64,000 bases of DNA, from the NCBI GenBank assembly GCA_029582265.1, contig CM055822.1, positions 2,973,057-3,037,056 of the forward strand. The letters run 5' to 3'. Below the pieces are notes generated by a model that was not told the origin of the DNA, made no database searches, and worked only from the letters and a program-made list of their open reading frames with translations. Origin of the DNA: Zoroaster sp. YZ-2022. Its lineage: Eukaryota; Echinodermata; Asteroidea; Forcipulatida; Zoroasteridae. A program made the translations under genes and the position numbers. This document shows positions 21,908 through 32,435 of the stretch, in pieces. How positions within the stretch are numbered: the stretch's first letter is position 1; every line of letters begins with the position of its first letter.

Positions 21908-22236
21908 TGGTACCAGCAACAACGGAACTCACTGGTGTGCCTGTACCAACAAGTCATTCCCTGGCGATGGACACACTCGCTCATCAGGCCATGACCCATT
22001 TGCAGCAAGCGCAGTCACAACGGCCACAAACCATTGAACAAACGAAACACAGTGTCATATTCCCACAGAGCAGTATCCTTAATATTCCTCAACTTGCTTC
22101 AGTCTCTGCATACAGTAGCCTCATCTCATCCAGTGTGACAGGAGACAAGATGAACAATACGAACGCCATGTCACTTAGAATGAGAACACAAGGCACTGTC
22201 CTGCCAACCACACAATCAAGTACCAGTTTCATTTAG
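19216..22236 (+). CDS. ZFP64: ZFP64-like C2H2 zinc-finger protein
   Basis: A 1006-residue uninterrupted frame. Residues 6-31 form the diagnostic N-terminal C2HC finger DIHICGICK...HKRSGC (C10, C13, H26, C31). Nine C2H2 fingers run from about 176 to 430: the first is C-x4-C as in ZFP64, and the SYASRNSSQLT and AKFKISTDL helices match the vertebrate protein. A tenth finger (YSCDKCDASFMRKDS) at about 471-493 also matches. Residues 500-1006 are Q/S/T/N-rich with about 13 glutamines at 885-897. Vertebrate ZFP64 is near 680 residues, so this tail is much longer. Role: nuclear sequence-specific transcription regulator. The ATG at 19216 sits just after a probable splice acceptor, so the real start may be in an upstream exon that I could not identify; if so, this is the last coding exon. 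The gene is complete at its 3' end (TAG). Confidence 0.9.
21868..21906 (+). repeat. CAG/CAA polyglutamine tract
   Basis: Thirteen consecutive CAG or CAA codons in the ZFP64-like C-terminal tail. Mixing of CAA with CAG slows repeat expansion. Confidence 0.95.
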
Positions 22237-22459
22237 ACGTCTGTTTCAGTTGCCCTTCTTTTATTCATTGGTAAGTACAATTTCTTTTATTAAAGATAAA
22301 AATTCAGTGTATTGCTCTATTTTAGGTTGTTTCTGTAATTCGTTGCTACCTTTTTTTTCTTTTAATCAGTACACTGCTATTTTCTTTTTAGAAAGAAAGT
22401 TAATTATGTCAAATGAACTGAATTTCACAAAATTTAATTTGTTCATGCTGTGTCTTTCA
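22237..22459 (+). other. Probable 3' UTR of the ZFP64-like gene
   Basis: A variant poly(A) signal ATTAAA lies at 22289-22294. A strong donor-like GGTAAGTA lies at about 22270, about 34 bases after the stop. Confidence 0.4.
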
Positions 22460-22721
22460 TTAACCAGTTTGCATCGGAAATAAAAAAGTTTTTCTGGGCC
22501 CCTGTGCGGGTTTCTTTTTCCCACACAAACACATTAATGGAAACTTCCACAGCGCGTGGCCACGTCTACCAAGCATGTCACTGTACGCTCGGCTCGTTGC
22601 CATGTCAACCGAGCATGCATACAAATATTCCGGAGTTTCCTATGGTGTGTTTAGACACTCTCCGATCCGTGCTGCAAAAAACAATTGCGTGTATACACGG
22701 CCTCCGACGCGAACTGGTTAA
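22460..22721 (+). mobile_element. MT2 MITE with TTAA ends
   Basis: TTAACCAGTTTGCATCGG to CGACGCGAACTGGTTAA, with TTAA at both edges. The interior matches the copies at 15228 and 32436. Confidence 0.85.
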
Positions 22722-22898
22722 TAATGACTTCCAGAAAATAGCAATTTTAACCAAAACAAATTATGGTAAAATAAGGATTCTCATTCCTTAATTCAGAATT
22801 TATTTAATATGAGGGAATGAACATGGATGACACAGATGAATTAGCATTTAACATGTCAGGTGCTGTGACTGTAAAACTTTAGCAGGGTCCAATTTTTC

Positions 22899-23084
22899 AC
22901 AGCAGACTTCCAACAGGGCATGGAATCAGTGTCCTAGTTTATGATGAACACAGTAACTGAAAAGTACTGGCTCATTTATGCCGCAGCAACGGTAAGACCT
23001 TATTATGTGGGGTATTATTTTCAGTCACTGTGTTAATCTAAAACTAGGACACCGATTCCATGCCCTGTTGATCATGACGACACT
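22899..23084. mobile_element. MT1 MITE, degraded ends
   Basis: A palindromic interior: CAACAGGGCATGGAATCAGT...CCTAGTTTATGATGAACACAG paired with CTGTGTTAATCTAAAACTAGG...CGATTCCATGCCCTGTTG. The TTAA termini seen in other copies are eroded here. Confidence 0.75.
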
Positions 23085-23157
23085 GTCTGTGACTTAGTCT
23101 GCTGCCACCAAGTGTCCCAAATGATCTCATTCAGGCATGATCCACAAACAACCAACC

Positions 23158-23202
<45 letters not shown>

Positions 23203-23245
23203 GATTTGTAGCGCGCACATATCCACCCTGCTGGGCGCTCAAGGC
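23158..23245 (-). mobile_element. SINE 3' tail with (AAT)n microsatellite
   Basis: The minus strand reads GCGCCTTGAGCGCCCAGC, then GTGGATATGTGCGCGCTAC, then (ATT)n. This is the same class of 3' end as the SINE at 24418-24780. Confidence 0.65.
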
Positions 23246-24006
23246 GCAGAAACAAAGATAAAACATGAATACAAACAATATACAATGGACAAAAGTGATA
23301 ACTTCTTATTAATAATTATTATTGAATCAAAACTGATTGTCTTTTGTTGTGAAATATCAGGTTTGATCAAGATTTGTGTATTGTTTCACTTTGAATGACA
23401 AGTACTGAAAATAACAAAAATCAGAGACAATTACAACTGCAGGAAAAGGGATGGAATTACACACTTGGAATTAATGTAAATTATATGTTCATCTTGTGTA
23501 TAACTGACACTCCCCCTGACATTTATTTTTAGAATAAAAGCTTTCTGCCTACAGGAACCAGACATAGTAGTTAATTGCCTACATCAATTGAAACTGAAAG
23601 TAATGAGTAAGGAAATAACCACAAGAGGGCGCTATTGAAAGTGTCCATTGAAAGAACAAACCATACACAGTTAGGCAGTTATTGAGAGACTCTGTACTGG
23701 AAAATGGATTGCAAAGTTAGGAAGGTTTTACATGCAGTAATGAAACCTTTATTCTGATCATCATCTCATCTTGGTTAATGATAGTTAGGCAGATAGAAAC
23801 TAAACACCTGTTGGTGTATGAATACACTTATTAACTGCAGTACTTTTTTTTTTAATTGTAATTTTGTAATTAGCTATTTACCAAAGAGGTACACTGACTT
23901 TAAAAGTGCTTTAATTTTCACAATTATCCATACATTAGCTCTCAACTTTCACAGATGGGTTATTGCTTGATCCTTTTAAAAAGGTTTTATAACATTTTTA
24001 CATATC
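23246..24006. other. Intergenic sequence
   Basis: No feature recognised. Confidence 0.4.
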
Positions 24007-24417
24007 ATGATGGCAAAACTGTTTCTATGAGTATGCTTACTCTCTTTGAATCAAGATATACATTAAAGGGAAGGTACAACATGGATAATGTTGGCAAAAC
24101 TGCTTCTATGAGTATGCTTACTCTCTTTGAATCAAGATATACATTAAAGGGAAGGTACAACATGGATAATGTTGGCAAAACTGCTTCTATGAGTATGCTT
24201 ACTCTCTTTGAATCAAGATATACATTGATGGGAAGGTACAACATTGGTAATGTTGGCAAGACTGCTTCTATGAGTATGCTTACTCTCTTTGAATCAAGAT
24301 ATACATTGATGGGAAGGTACAACATTGGTAATGTTGGCAAGACTGCTTCTATGAGTATGCTTACTCTCTTTGAATCAAGATATACATTGAAGGGAAGGTA
24401 CAGCATTGGTAATGTTG
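24007..24417 (+). repeat. U81 array, first block (about 5 units)
   Basis: An 81-bp unit built from AAGGGAAGGTACAACATTGG, TAATGTTGGCAAAACTGC, TTCTATGAGTATGCTTACTC and TTTGAATCAAGATATACATT. Since 81 is a multiple of three, both strands stay open and give repetitive 27-residue frames; these are not evidence of coding. Confidence 0.95.
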
Positions 24418-24780
24418 GGGTGTCGTGGCCGAGCGGTCTAGCTTACCGGATTCAAGTTCTGGTGTTAGCAACATAATGTGGGTTCGAATCACGGCCGTGA
24501 CACTTGTGTCCTTGAGCAAGACACTTAATCATAATTGCTTCTCTCCACCCAGGGGTTAAATGGGTACCTGTGAAGGCAGAGTTGGTTTGCTCTATATGCG
24601 CTAGAAATGGCAGCAATTGAGCTGTATACTCCCCAGGGAGCTGAGATGGTTTCAGGAATGATTTATGAGCCTTATGAGCCTTATGAGCAGGGATAATAAC
24701 ATAATGCGCCTTGAGCACCACTTAGTTGGTGGATACGTGCGCTATATAAATCCACACATTATTATTACATTATTATTATT
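24418..24780 (+). mobile_element. Full-length tRNA-derived SINE inserted in the U81 array
   Basis: The tRNA-like head (about 24420-24503) has an acceptor stem GTGTC/GACAC, A box TGGCCGAGCGGTC, a long variable arm as in tRNA-Leu/Ser, and B box GGGTTCGAATC. The body contains CTTGAGCAAGACACTTAATC and TTAAATGGGTACCTGTGA. The 3' end is GTGCGCTATATAAATCC with an (ATT)n tail. U81 sequence resumes at 24781. Confidence 0.85.
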
Positions 24781-25109
24781 AAACTGCTTCTATGAGTATG
24801 CTTACTCTCTTTGAATCAAGATATACATTAAAAGGAAGGCACAACATCGGTAATGTTGGCCAAACTGCTTCTATGAGTATGCTTACTCTCTTTGAATCAA
24901 GATGTACATTGAAGGGAAGGTACAACATCGGTAATGTTGGCCAAACTGCTTCTATGGGTATGCTTACTCTCTTTGAATCAAGATATACATTGAAGGGAAG
25001 GTACAGCATTGGTAATGTTGGCAAAACTGCTTCTATGAGTATGCTTACTCTTTGAATCAAGATATACATTGGAGGGAAGGTACAACATTGGTAATGTTGG
25101 CAAAACTGA
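24781..25109 (+). repeat. U81 array, second block (about 4 units)
   Basis: It continues the array split by the SINE. Units carry the GGCCAAACTGC and AAGATGTACATTG variants; one unit lacks four bases (CTTACTCTTTG). Confidence 0.95.
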
Positions 25110-25800
25110 AAGTTGCTGCTTTTTACATTACAATGTATGTCGTTCACAAGAAAAATAATAATGAAAATGCAATTAGGTTTTGAGTATTCATTCTAACATG
25201 AAATTTTTTATTTAAAAAAGTGTACTCTTTCCTATTGTAAATTTGAACTGGGAGTTACAATATTTCACCTTTCTTAAAAATAACACTATTAACAGCACCT
25301 CAGAAAAGTTATTATTAGGGAAGATTGATGTTATACATGTACCATGATTAGCTTTTAAAACAAACTAAATTAAAATTATCAATTCTATAGCTTATCTTTA
25401 AAGAATAAACACACCTAATGACCTTTCAACACTCATGGGGGGGGGGCTGTAAAAATTTAACAGGTGATGAGCTTTTCCTTATGGAAGAATTTTATCATTG
25501 TGTACAAGCCAGCAGTGAAATGTACATGTTTTGTATGTATTTCCATCCAAGAGTCATTTGAACAGGATTTCCTACAGGAAGTTTTGAATAATGGTTTATT
25601 TTGTTTCCTGTCATTTTAGGTCACTTTGATAACAGCTTTCACATGGTGCACTTTTACTTTTATCTACACTTGGAAGCATTGTTATAGTGAATGGTACAGT
25701 GTGTATACAAACCTGTAATTACAGTATAAAAGACTTCTGATAAGGCATTTTATCACTTCAGTTTGTCCTTCAGATGTAACAGGATGGTGCTCAAATGAAT
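25110..25800. other. Intergenic sequence
   Basis: No gene recognised. A G-run lies near 25438-25447. Confidence 0.4.
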
Positions 25801-26634
25801 TGATTGTACAACATTGGTTAAATGTTGGTAAATACATCCATACTCAAGAATCAAGAGATATGTAAAGAAACAAACCCGCCAAAGTTTTAGCTCATTTCAA
25901 ATTGTCTTTAACCCTCATATGACTGCATGGGTCAAAATTGGTCAAAATGTTGATACTTGCTAAGGTATTATGTAGTGCACTTAAAAGTCAAACACTGTCA
26001 AACCTTACATGTAGTAAGTACATTTACAGGTCAAAATGAGTCGACCATTTTTGACTGGTAAAAGCATTGTCTTGTATTGTTCAGGGTGGTCAAAATGACA
26101 GTAAAAACCAGTCAAAAATGCCCCTACTTGTATGTGCACATTTGGGTCAACAGTCAAAACAGTTACTGATTTTGACCACTATAGCTACTTGCCACTAAAG
26201 TGCAGCTACAGTAGGAGGGTCAACCATTTTTGACCGGTAAAAGCATTGTCTAGTATTGTTGAGTGTGATCAAAATGACAGTAAAAACCAGTCAAAAATGC
26301 CCCTGTGTGCACATTTGGGTCAACAGTCAAAACGGGCAGTTGACTGATTTTGACCTCTATAGCTATAGTAGGAGGGTTAATGAGTCATGAAAATAAATTC
26401 AGAATTATATACGCACATTCATTCTTACATATATGTGGTAAATGGGATAATCTGAACCATTTTGAAATGGATCACGTCAATAATCCATTTCAAAAATATA
26501 AAAATGACAGCATTTCAGACCAAGTGATTTTTCATAATGTTTGACCATCACCAACTTCACATCAAGTAAGTTTTAGATTATAATTTGGTAATTTTGGAAT
26601 TGAGTAAATAAATTACCAATGTGTAAACTCCCTA
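25801..26634 (+). mobile_element. K7 copy interrupted by MT3
   Basis: The left part, 25801-25911 (ACAACATTGGTTAAATGTTGG, ATCAAGAGATATG), and the right part, 26381-26634 (GAAAATAAATTCAG, CACATCAAGTAAGTTTTAGA, ending near ACCAATGTGTAAACTCCC), join into one K7 body when MT3 is removed at TTAA. Confidence 0.65.
25908..26380 (+). mobile_element. MT3 element with partial internal duplication
   Basis: TTAACCCTCATATGACTGC at the left and GTAGGAGGGTTAA at the right. The GTAAAAGCATTGTCT to TTGGGTCAACAGTCAAAAC segment occurs twice. TTAA flanks match a TTAA target in the surrounding K7 copy. Confidence 0.8.
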
Positions 26635-27380
26635 TTAACCCTAACTCCCTAGGCCCATTTGCTTACACATAACCTGAATTCTCCCTAACTCCCTAGGCCC
26701 ATTTGCTTACACATAACCTGAATCCTCCCTAACTCCCTAGGCCCATTTGCTTACACATAACCTGAATCCTTCCTAACTCCCTAGGCCCATTTGCTTACAC
26801 ATAACCTGAATTGTTCCTAATTCCCTAGGCCCATTTGCTTACACATAACCTGAATCCTCCCTAACTCCCTAGGCCCATTTGCTTACACATAACCTGAATC
26901 CTCCCTAACTCCCTAGGCCCATTTGCTTACACATAACCTGAAAACTCCCTAGGCCCATTTGCTTACACATAACCTGAATCCTCCCTAACTCCCTAGGCCC
27001 ATTTGCTTACACATAACCTGAATCCTTCCTAACTCCCTAGGCCCATTTGCTTACACATAACCTGAATTGTTCCTAATTCCCTAGGCCCATTTGCTTACAC
27101 ATAACCTGAATCCTCCCTAATTCCCTAGGCCCATTTGCTTACACATAACCTGAATCCTTCCTAACTCCCTAGGCCCATTTGCTTACACATAACCTGAATT
27201 GTTCCTAATTCCCTAGGCCCATTTGCTTACACATAACCTGAATCCTCCCTAACTCCCTAGGCCCATTTGCTTACACATAACCTGAATCCTTCCTAACTCC
27301 CTAGGCCCATTTACTTACACATAACCTGAATCCTTCCTAACTCCCTAGGCCCATTTGCTTACACATAACCTGAATCCTCC
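26635..27380 (+). repeat. 44-bp satellite, about 17 units
   Basis: The unit holds CTAACTCCCTAGGCCCATTT and GCTTACACATAACCTGAAT. The array begins TTAACCCTAACTCCCTAGG, identical to the end of the MT4 MITE at 50539, and a larger sub-pattern (CCTCC, CCTTCC, TTGTTCC variants) recurs every three units. One unit is shortened near 26940. Confidence 0.95.
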
Positions 27381-27690
27381 AAAATCCTTCAGTAGTAAAG
27401 CAAGCACATGACATGTATGCACACATGTGTTTCTAATCTGTGATACATGTACATGGCCAGGGACCCTCCCTGCATGCATGGAGCAATAAACAGTGTCCAC
27501 TGACCCAAGCACTGACCTTGCAATCACTACAACAAACATGGATGTACATGTACCATGGAAAGGCAAGTATGCCTAATAACCTCAATCCTCCAAAACCCTT
27601 CACTTTAGCAAAGAGCATGTAGTATGTAACCTCAATCCTTCGAAATCCTTCACTTTAGCAAAGAGGATTTTGGAAGATTTGGGAAGGTTA
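27381..27690. other. Flank of the 44-bp satellite with a short direct repeat
   Basis: Two copies of a ~49-bp segment (AACCTCAATCCT...CCTTCACTTTAGCAAAGAG) lie at about 27578 and 27627. The CCAAAATCCTTCA-type words also occur in the MT4 elements. No gene seen. Confidence 0.5.
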
Positions 27691-27907
27691 TGATTAAGCT
27701 CCTAGATACACTATTGGTATTCTTGACAAACATAAATGGTCATAGATTTACATAAAACTTACCTGGTGTAAAGTTGTTGACGGTATCAAAACATCCACAG
27801 AATTATATCTGTCTGAGGTACAATAATAAGTACAATTTTGCAAATGAATTTTTGTCTTCTAAAGACGTTGGTTCCACTTTGAAATTAATATAAAGTTGTT
27901 ACTGGTT
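27691..27907 (-). mobile_element. K7 fragment
   Basis: TACATAAAACTTACCTGGTG and GTTGACGGTATCAAAACATC match other reverse K7 copies (44410 and 51000 regions). It is interrupted by the following MT2. Confidence 0.5.
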
Positions 27908-28172
27908 TTAACCAGTTCGCGTCAGAGGCCGTGTATACACGCACATTTTTTTTTGGACAGCGGATCGGAGAGCATCTAAACACGCCACAGGATTCTCGGG
28001 AATATTTGTATAGATTCCCGGTCGATGTGGCAACGAGCCATAAGCATACGGTGGAAGACGCGGTCTCCCCGGTCACGCTCTGGTGAGCACCATTGTTCGT
28101 GTTTGTGCGGTAAAAATAAACCCGCCACGGGGGTTCGGAAAAACTTTTTTATTCCCGGTGCGAACTGGTTAA
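27908..28172 (-). mobile_element. MT2 MITE with TTAA ends (inverted)
   Basis: TTAACCAGTTCGCGTCAG to CGGTGCGAACTGGTTAA, with TTAA at 27908-27911 and 28169-28172. The reverse complement matches the copy at 15228 most closely. Confidence 0.85.
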
Positions 28173-28230
28173 CTTCAGTTTCTGAAGGATTTCAGTTAAT
28201 ATTCAAAGACAGTATTCCACATTGGTAATG

Positions 28231-28450
28231 TTAAAGGGACAGTATTGTCACGATCAACAGGGCTAGTTTTAGATTAATAACTCAGTGACTGACAATAATA
28301 CCCCACATGATAAGGTCTGTACGTCATGTTACCGTTGCTGCTGCATAAATGAGCCAGTATTGTTCAGTCACTGTGTTCATATTAAACTAGGATACCGATT
28401 CCATGCCCTGTTGATAGTCTGCTGTGATCATGACAATATTGAGCCTTTAA
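28231..28450 (+). mobile_element. MT1 MITE with TTAA ends
   Basis: It starts TTAAAGGGACAGTATTGTCA and ends CATGACAATATTGAGCCTTTAA. The interior is largely palindromic (CAACAGGGC...GCCCTGTTG). Confidence 0.85.
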
Positions 28451-28840
28451 CAAAACTGCTTCTTTGACCATGTTAACTCTCAATGCATTCTGTAAAAAGT
28501 TCATCTCATTATGTCAATGTTGTTCATACAAATATATGAAACTGCATTACAAAATGTTGATTTGAAGACATTAACCAAGTTGTATCATTCTAATGTGAAA
28601 TTTTAATATTTTTTAAGATGATAATTCTACTCATGTTGGTAATGTTGGCCAAACCATCCTTCAATTAATACTGAGAGCTACTGGTTAGTTCACTAACCAT
28701 TTAACCAAAACTTTCACCATTGGTTAACCAGTTAACCAAATGTCGGTACCTGATGGCCATACAAACTATTTTAAATAGTCGGCAAACATATATTTTCAAT
28801 CAAAAAGCATCAATAAACTTCCCATAATGATTGTTTAATA

Positions 28841-29300
28841 ACCAATGCGGCCAAATTTGAGCATGTTACTCCTCTACTGAGTCAACTACATTGGTTACCA
28901 GTAAGTGAAAGAATTATGTATAAAACATTGTTGTATGTATATAAGTCACTGAATGGGCTCTCTCCCCAGTACATCCAAGACAGCCTACTTGTCAAAATTC
29001 CATCTAGTGACATGATGAGAACTCGCTCCACAGGCAGTATCAATTTTGTTGTTCCTGTTACCAAGAAATGTGCTGGAGATAGAGCCTTCTCGGTGGCTGC
29101 ACCATATCTATGGAACAGGTTACCTGTGCATATTAGGAATGCTACAAGTCTAAACTCATGCAAAATTTCACTTGAGGATTATCTATTTCCATGATGCTTT
29201 ATTATACTTAAATTATTGCTGTACTGTTCATATCTGCGCTTTGTATCCTCAGGAAAAGGTGCATTATAAATGCAAGTTATTATTATTATTATTATTATTA
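28841..29300 (+). mobile_element. Non-LTR retrotransposon 3' end (CR1/L2-like LINE remnant)
   Basis: About 115 codons (28841-29194) of the carboxy-terminal end of a LINE ORF2 are readable without a stop: TPLLSQLHWLPVSERI, YKSLNGLSPQYI, CAGDRAFSVAAPYLWN, LPVHIRNATSL. This is the hallmark tail after the reverse transcriptase in CR1/L2/Rex-type elements. A short 3' UTR and an (ATT)n tail follow. The enzyme domains are absent (5' truncation), so it cannot move by itself. The polymerase of such an element may serve the SINEs here, which carry the same kind of tail. Confidence 0.9.
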
Positions 29301-29559
29301 AAAAAGAAAGTCTAGAACAACAAAATGGGTGGCAAATTCTTCCAAAATTTATTTATTTATTTTTTTAATATTTGTTTTGGTTAGCCGGTTAGCAAATTTC
29401 TAATTTTTGGGTGCATTTTCAGTGCATTTTTGGGTGGTGAACCGGTAAACTGGTTAATCTTCACAACACTAGTTAGTATCCTTATTAGTGTTTCGGCCTA
29501 GTCGCCGAAAGCCTATTGTTTTTCTTCTTGTTTCCGCCAAAACCCCATAGGTTTAACAC
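29301..29559. other. Intergenic sequence
   Basis: AT-rich; no feature recognised. Confidence 0.4.
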
Positions 29560-30125
29560 GTGAAAGTTGTCACTGGATGATGTCATACTTAGCATCATCA
29601 CATCAATACAAAACCTGCACCATATGAAAGCCCGTAATGTGAATTTGTGCCTAAAACAAAGTACGTCATCATAACGTCGGCAAATATCATGTTATTCACA
29701 TTTTAGTGTGACGCTGCGAGGGGTTAAGATGTCTCGACCCTTGTGACAACTCAAAACGAACAACTAGGATCCATGACAGCATTCGAGCCTTTGTGACAAC
29801 TCGACCTACGCAAAACTCGACCTACGAGTCATACTTCGCATTTTCACATAAATACAAAACATGCAGCATGAAAGCTTGTAATGAGACTCATCAATACGTC
29901 AGTAAATATTATTTTATTAACATTTTAGTCTAACCTGTGGGACGTATAGATTGGCGAGAACGGACAAGTCGACCTAAACAAATAGTATGACCCTGCATGG
30001 GTTAAGACATCTCGACCCTTGTCAAAACTCGACCTAAACAAAACACGACCCACGAGTTGTCATACTTAGCACTTGGCATTTTCACATAAATACAAAACAT
30101 GCACCATATGAAAGCCCATGTGACT
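29560..30125 (+). repeat. Degenerate tandem repeat, ~240-bp period
   Basis: The CACATAAATACAAAACATGC...AAAGC segment recurs at about 29595, 29848 and 30083, with TTAAGATGTCTCGACCCTTG-type words at about 29725 and 30000. Copies are diverged. Confidence 0.6.
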
Positions 30126-30694
30126 TGGTTTCATCAAACAGTTCATTGCAATTGTGTACTATTGTAGTAATATCTGTACAGATAATACTGCAAACAATAA
30201 CGTCAATTTCGAACAATAACAAACACCTCATCAGTCTCCTGCCACCTACTGTCCCAAAAAACTCCCACTCACAGTCTCATCTACCCACCCATCCTGTCGA
30301 TCAGGTCTTGCCTAAAATTACATTTGGATGAGTTAGTACTGCGTGGACGCCTAAGGAACACACAATGCAACTTTTGTATACAATGACTACAATTAATGCG
30401 TATTTTCAGCTTATTTCAATATATCATAACTTTCTTAATACTAAACAAAGAACTTGGGACATCATTGCCCAATATTATCAATTAATCCGAAACCCATGTC
30501 AGCGTTTTCTTCAAAAGCTTAACCAGTCTAATTTTCTTTGAATCGAGATAAATTCACATTAAAAAAACAACATGTGTACGTTTACGTGACATTGTGTCCA
30601 TATTGAGAAAATAATTCAAATGCATTCAGATTTTTTTTAAATTTCATTCTAAAGTTTAAATTTTGGCCCAGGGAGACAACAATTCGGCTGGGAA
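30126..30694. other. Intergenic sequence with a K7 fragment
   Basis: Around 30525-30640 the words TTTTCTTTGAATCGAGATA, GTGACATTGTGTCC and AAATGCATTCAGAT match the K7 body downstream of the U81 unit. The K7 3' part resumes near 31340, on the other side of the TIR element. Confidence 0.5.
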
Positions 30695-31339
30695 ATTTAC
30701 TAATTTGTGACATGTTCTCCTGAAATCAGACACTTTTGGGCAGAGCTCGGAACTGAGAAACAGGCAAAAATATGCCTGAGGGTGTTTTTTGTGGAATTTG
30801 AGTTTCTTGTAAATTATCAATATTTATAATGTTTATAACAATCTTGTGAGAGTTTCAGATTAATAATTCATTGATAAGTATAAGTTTTTACCGATTTAGA
30901 ACGGCATGTCAGTTCAGAAAATGATGAATTTGTTCTAATTTGGTTTCAAAATGAAGCAAAATTTACCAACTTTGTGCAGTATGTTTTTTGTTTTCCTCAG
31001 CAAGTCATTTCATTAATAGGTAACCCTTAATAAAGCAATTTAAGGCAATATTAATCTGTTGACATGCCTGTTGCTAGGAAAACAGAAGTATCTTTGTAAG
31101 TTAATTACTTAAAACATACCAAATGAAACTTGTAACTTTAATGTCGATTATCTCCGTTTGTAATTATCGTAAAGACAAAACTAAAAATTACGTAACTCCG
31201 CTTTTGGGAGTCCAGTTTAAAAAAAAAAGGTATCATTGTAAAGCTGAGGATCTCTACTTTCATAATCAATAACTAACTCAATTTTGATAACCTGCCCAAA
31301 AGTGTCTGATTTCGGGAGAACACGTCACATTTTACTAAA
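30695..31339. mobile_element. 645-bp TIR element inserted in K7
   Basis: The left end TTTACTAATTTGTGACATG then TTCTCCTGAAATCAGACAC, and the right end GTGTCTGATTTCGGGAGAAC then CGTCACATTTTACTAAA, form TIRs of about 48 bp. There is no coding frame. K7 sequence flanks it on both sides. Confidence 0.75.
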
Positions 31340-31480
31340 ATGATAGCCTCTCAGACCGAAAGATTTCAAAGGATGTTTGATACCATCATCAACTTGAATA
31401 AACACCAAGTAAGTTTCATGTACAATTGTGATCATTTATATGTAAATTAAATTACCAATAGTGTATCATGACTTTAAAAT
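31340..31480 (+). mobile_element. K7 3' part
   Basis: TTTGATACCATCATCAACTT, AACACCAAGTAAGTTTCATG and AAATTACCAATAGTG follow the K7 3' pattern. Confidence 0.5.
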
Positions 31481-31926
31481 CATGCTAGCAAGAATGATCT
31501 GCTTTTAAAAGCAAAATTATTGGTAACTTACTCCAGTTTCACATTTCACACACCAAAATCCCCAAATTATCATTCATAACGGCATGCCAGTAACTGTTTT
31601 ATTTTGTTTTTTAATAGTCCACGCTCTCCCAGACAAAACAAAAATATCTCATTAATCAAAGAGTCATCTTATCCAGTGGTGTTTCCTTTCTTCCAGTTAT
31701 TGATAGGGGGGTTTGTTTATGTCCAGAAAATCAGATTTCTGGGGTGTATTTCAGTGTAAGGCCGTTATTGTCAGGGTTGAGTGAGATTCATCATTAATCT
31801 GAGATGGAGCTTTATGGATTCATTTCACTCATGGATGCCCAGTAGATTTACTCAGGGTAAAGGGTTAAAAACACCATTGCTGTGGTTAATACAGACAGAT
31901 CAGGTTCTTGGGGGGGGGGGGGGGGG
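31481..31926. other. Intergenic sequence ending in a G-run
   Basis: No gene seen. A run of about 16 G lies at about 31911-31926. Confidence 0.4.
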
Positions 31927-32177
31927 CATTGGCGGATCCAGGATGGGGGGGGGGGGGGGCTAAGGGGGCGGTAGCCCCCCCTAAAATCGTTTAAAAAAAT
32001 ATTTAAAAAAAATTTTTTTAAAGAGAGAGAGAGAGGGGAGGGGAGAACGCACTCCCATTCCCTCACTGTGCTTTGTTTTTCTCTCCCTTTGATTATTTCA
32101 TTGTAATTTTGTAGTACTGAAAAATAATTGTTTTTTATTCTCAGCCCCCCCCTAAAAAATGTTCTGGATCCGCCCAT
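31927..32177. mobile_element. Palindromic G/C-run MITE (hAT-like)
   Basis: TTGGCGGATCCAGGATGGG at the left and TTCTGGATCCGCCCATGG at the right. Internally GTAGCCCCCCCTAAAA and CAGCCCCCCCCTAAAA. The GGCGGATCCAG end is of the kind seen in hAT-type MITEs. Confidence 0.6.
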
Positions 32178-32314
32178 GGGGGGAGCTAGGGGGGCTATAC
32201 CTTCCTCCCTCCTATTTTTTTTTTTTAATTTAATAAAAAATGTTATTAATTAAAATATGTGCATATAAAACAAAAACATAATGCAATCAGCATTTCCCAG
32301 AGTCCGGCATTCTC

Positions 32315-32435
32315 CTGAAGATGATCAGAGCATACTGATCGAAACATCGTGGTGTAACCTCCAGTTCTTTTCAGAACTGACTCCTGTACTACTCAATTGA
32401 GAAATTCACATGGTGTCACCGAAAATAGTCTTTAC
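32315..32435 (+). mobile_element. S150 copy, 3'-truncated by MT2
   Basis: The hammerhead-like core CTGAAGATGATCAGAGCATA then CTGATCGAAACATCG, followed by the AGTTCTTTTCAGAACT hairpin. It runs into the TTAA of MT2 at 32436. Confidence 0.9.

Noticed and set aside
1..22236. The two zinc-finger exons as alternative 3' exons of one gene, as in vertebrate ZFP64 isoforms
   Set aside because: The first exon matches ZNF507 in finger order and C-terminal lone finger and not the alternative ZFP64 finger set. They are better read as two genes.
24418..24505. Functional tRNA-Leu or tRNA-Ser gene
   Set aside because: The head is fused to a SINE body with an (ATT)n tail, fragments of which recur in the window, and no credible anticodon arm can be assigned.
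24005..25147. Long repetitive frames on both strands (27-residue repeats) as protein genes
   Set aside because: The unit is 81 bp, a multiple of three, so any stop-free unit gives open frames on both strands. The same applies at 38550-41066. Composition and dispersal are those of a satellite.
26635..27380. CRISPR-like array or telomere repeat (CCCTAA words)
   Set aside because: There are no variable spacers, the host is eukaryotic, and the 44-bp unit is not a telomeric hexamer. It matches an MT4 MITE end.
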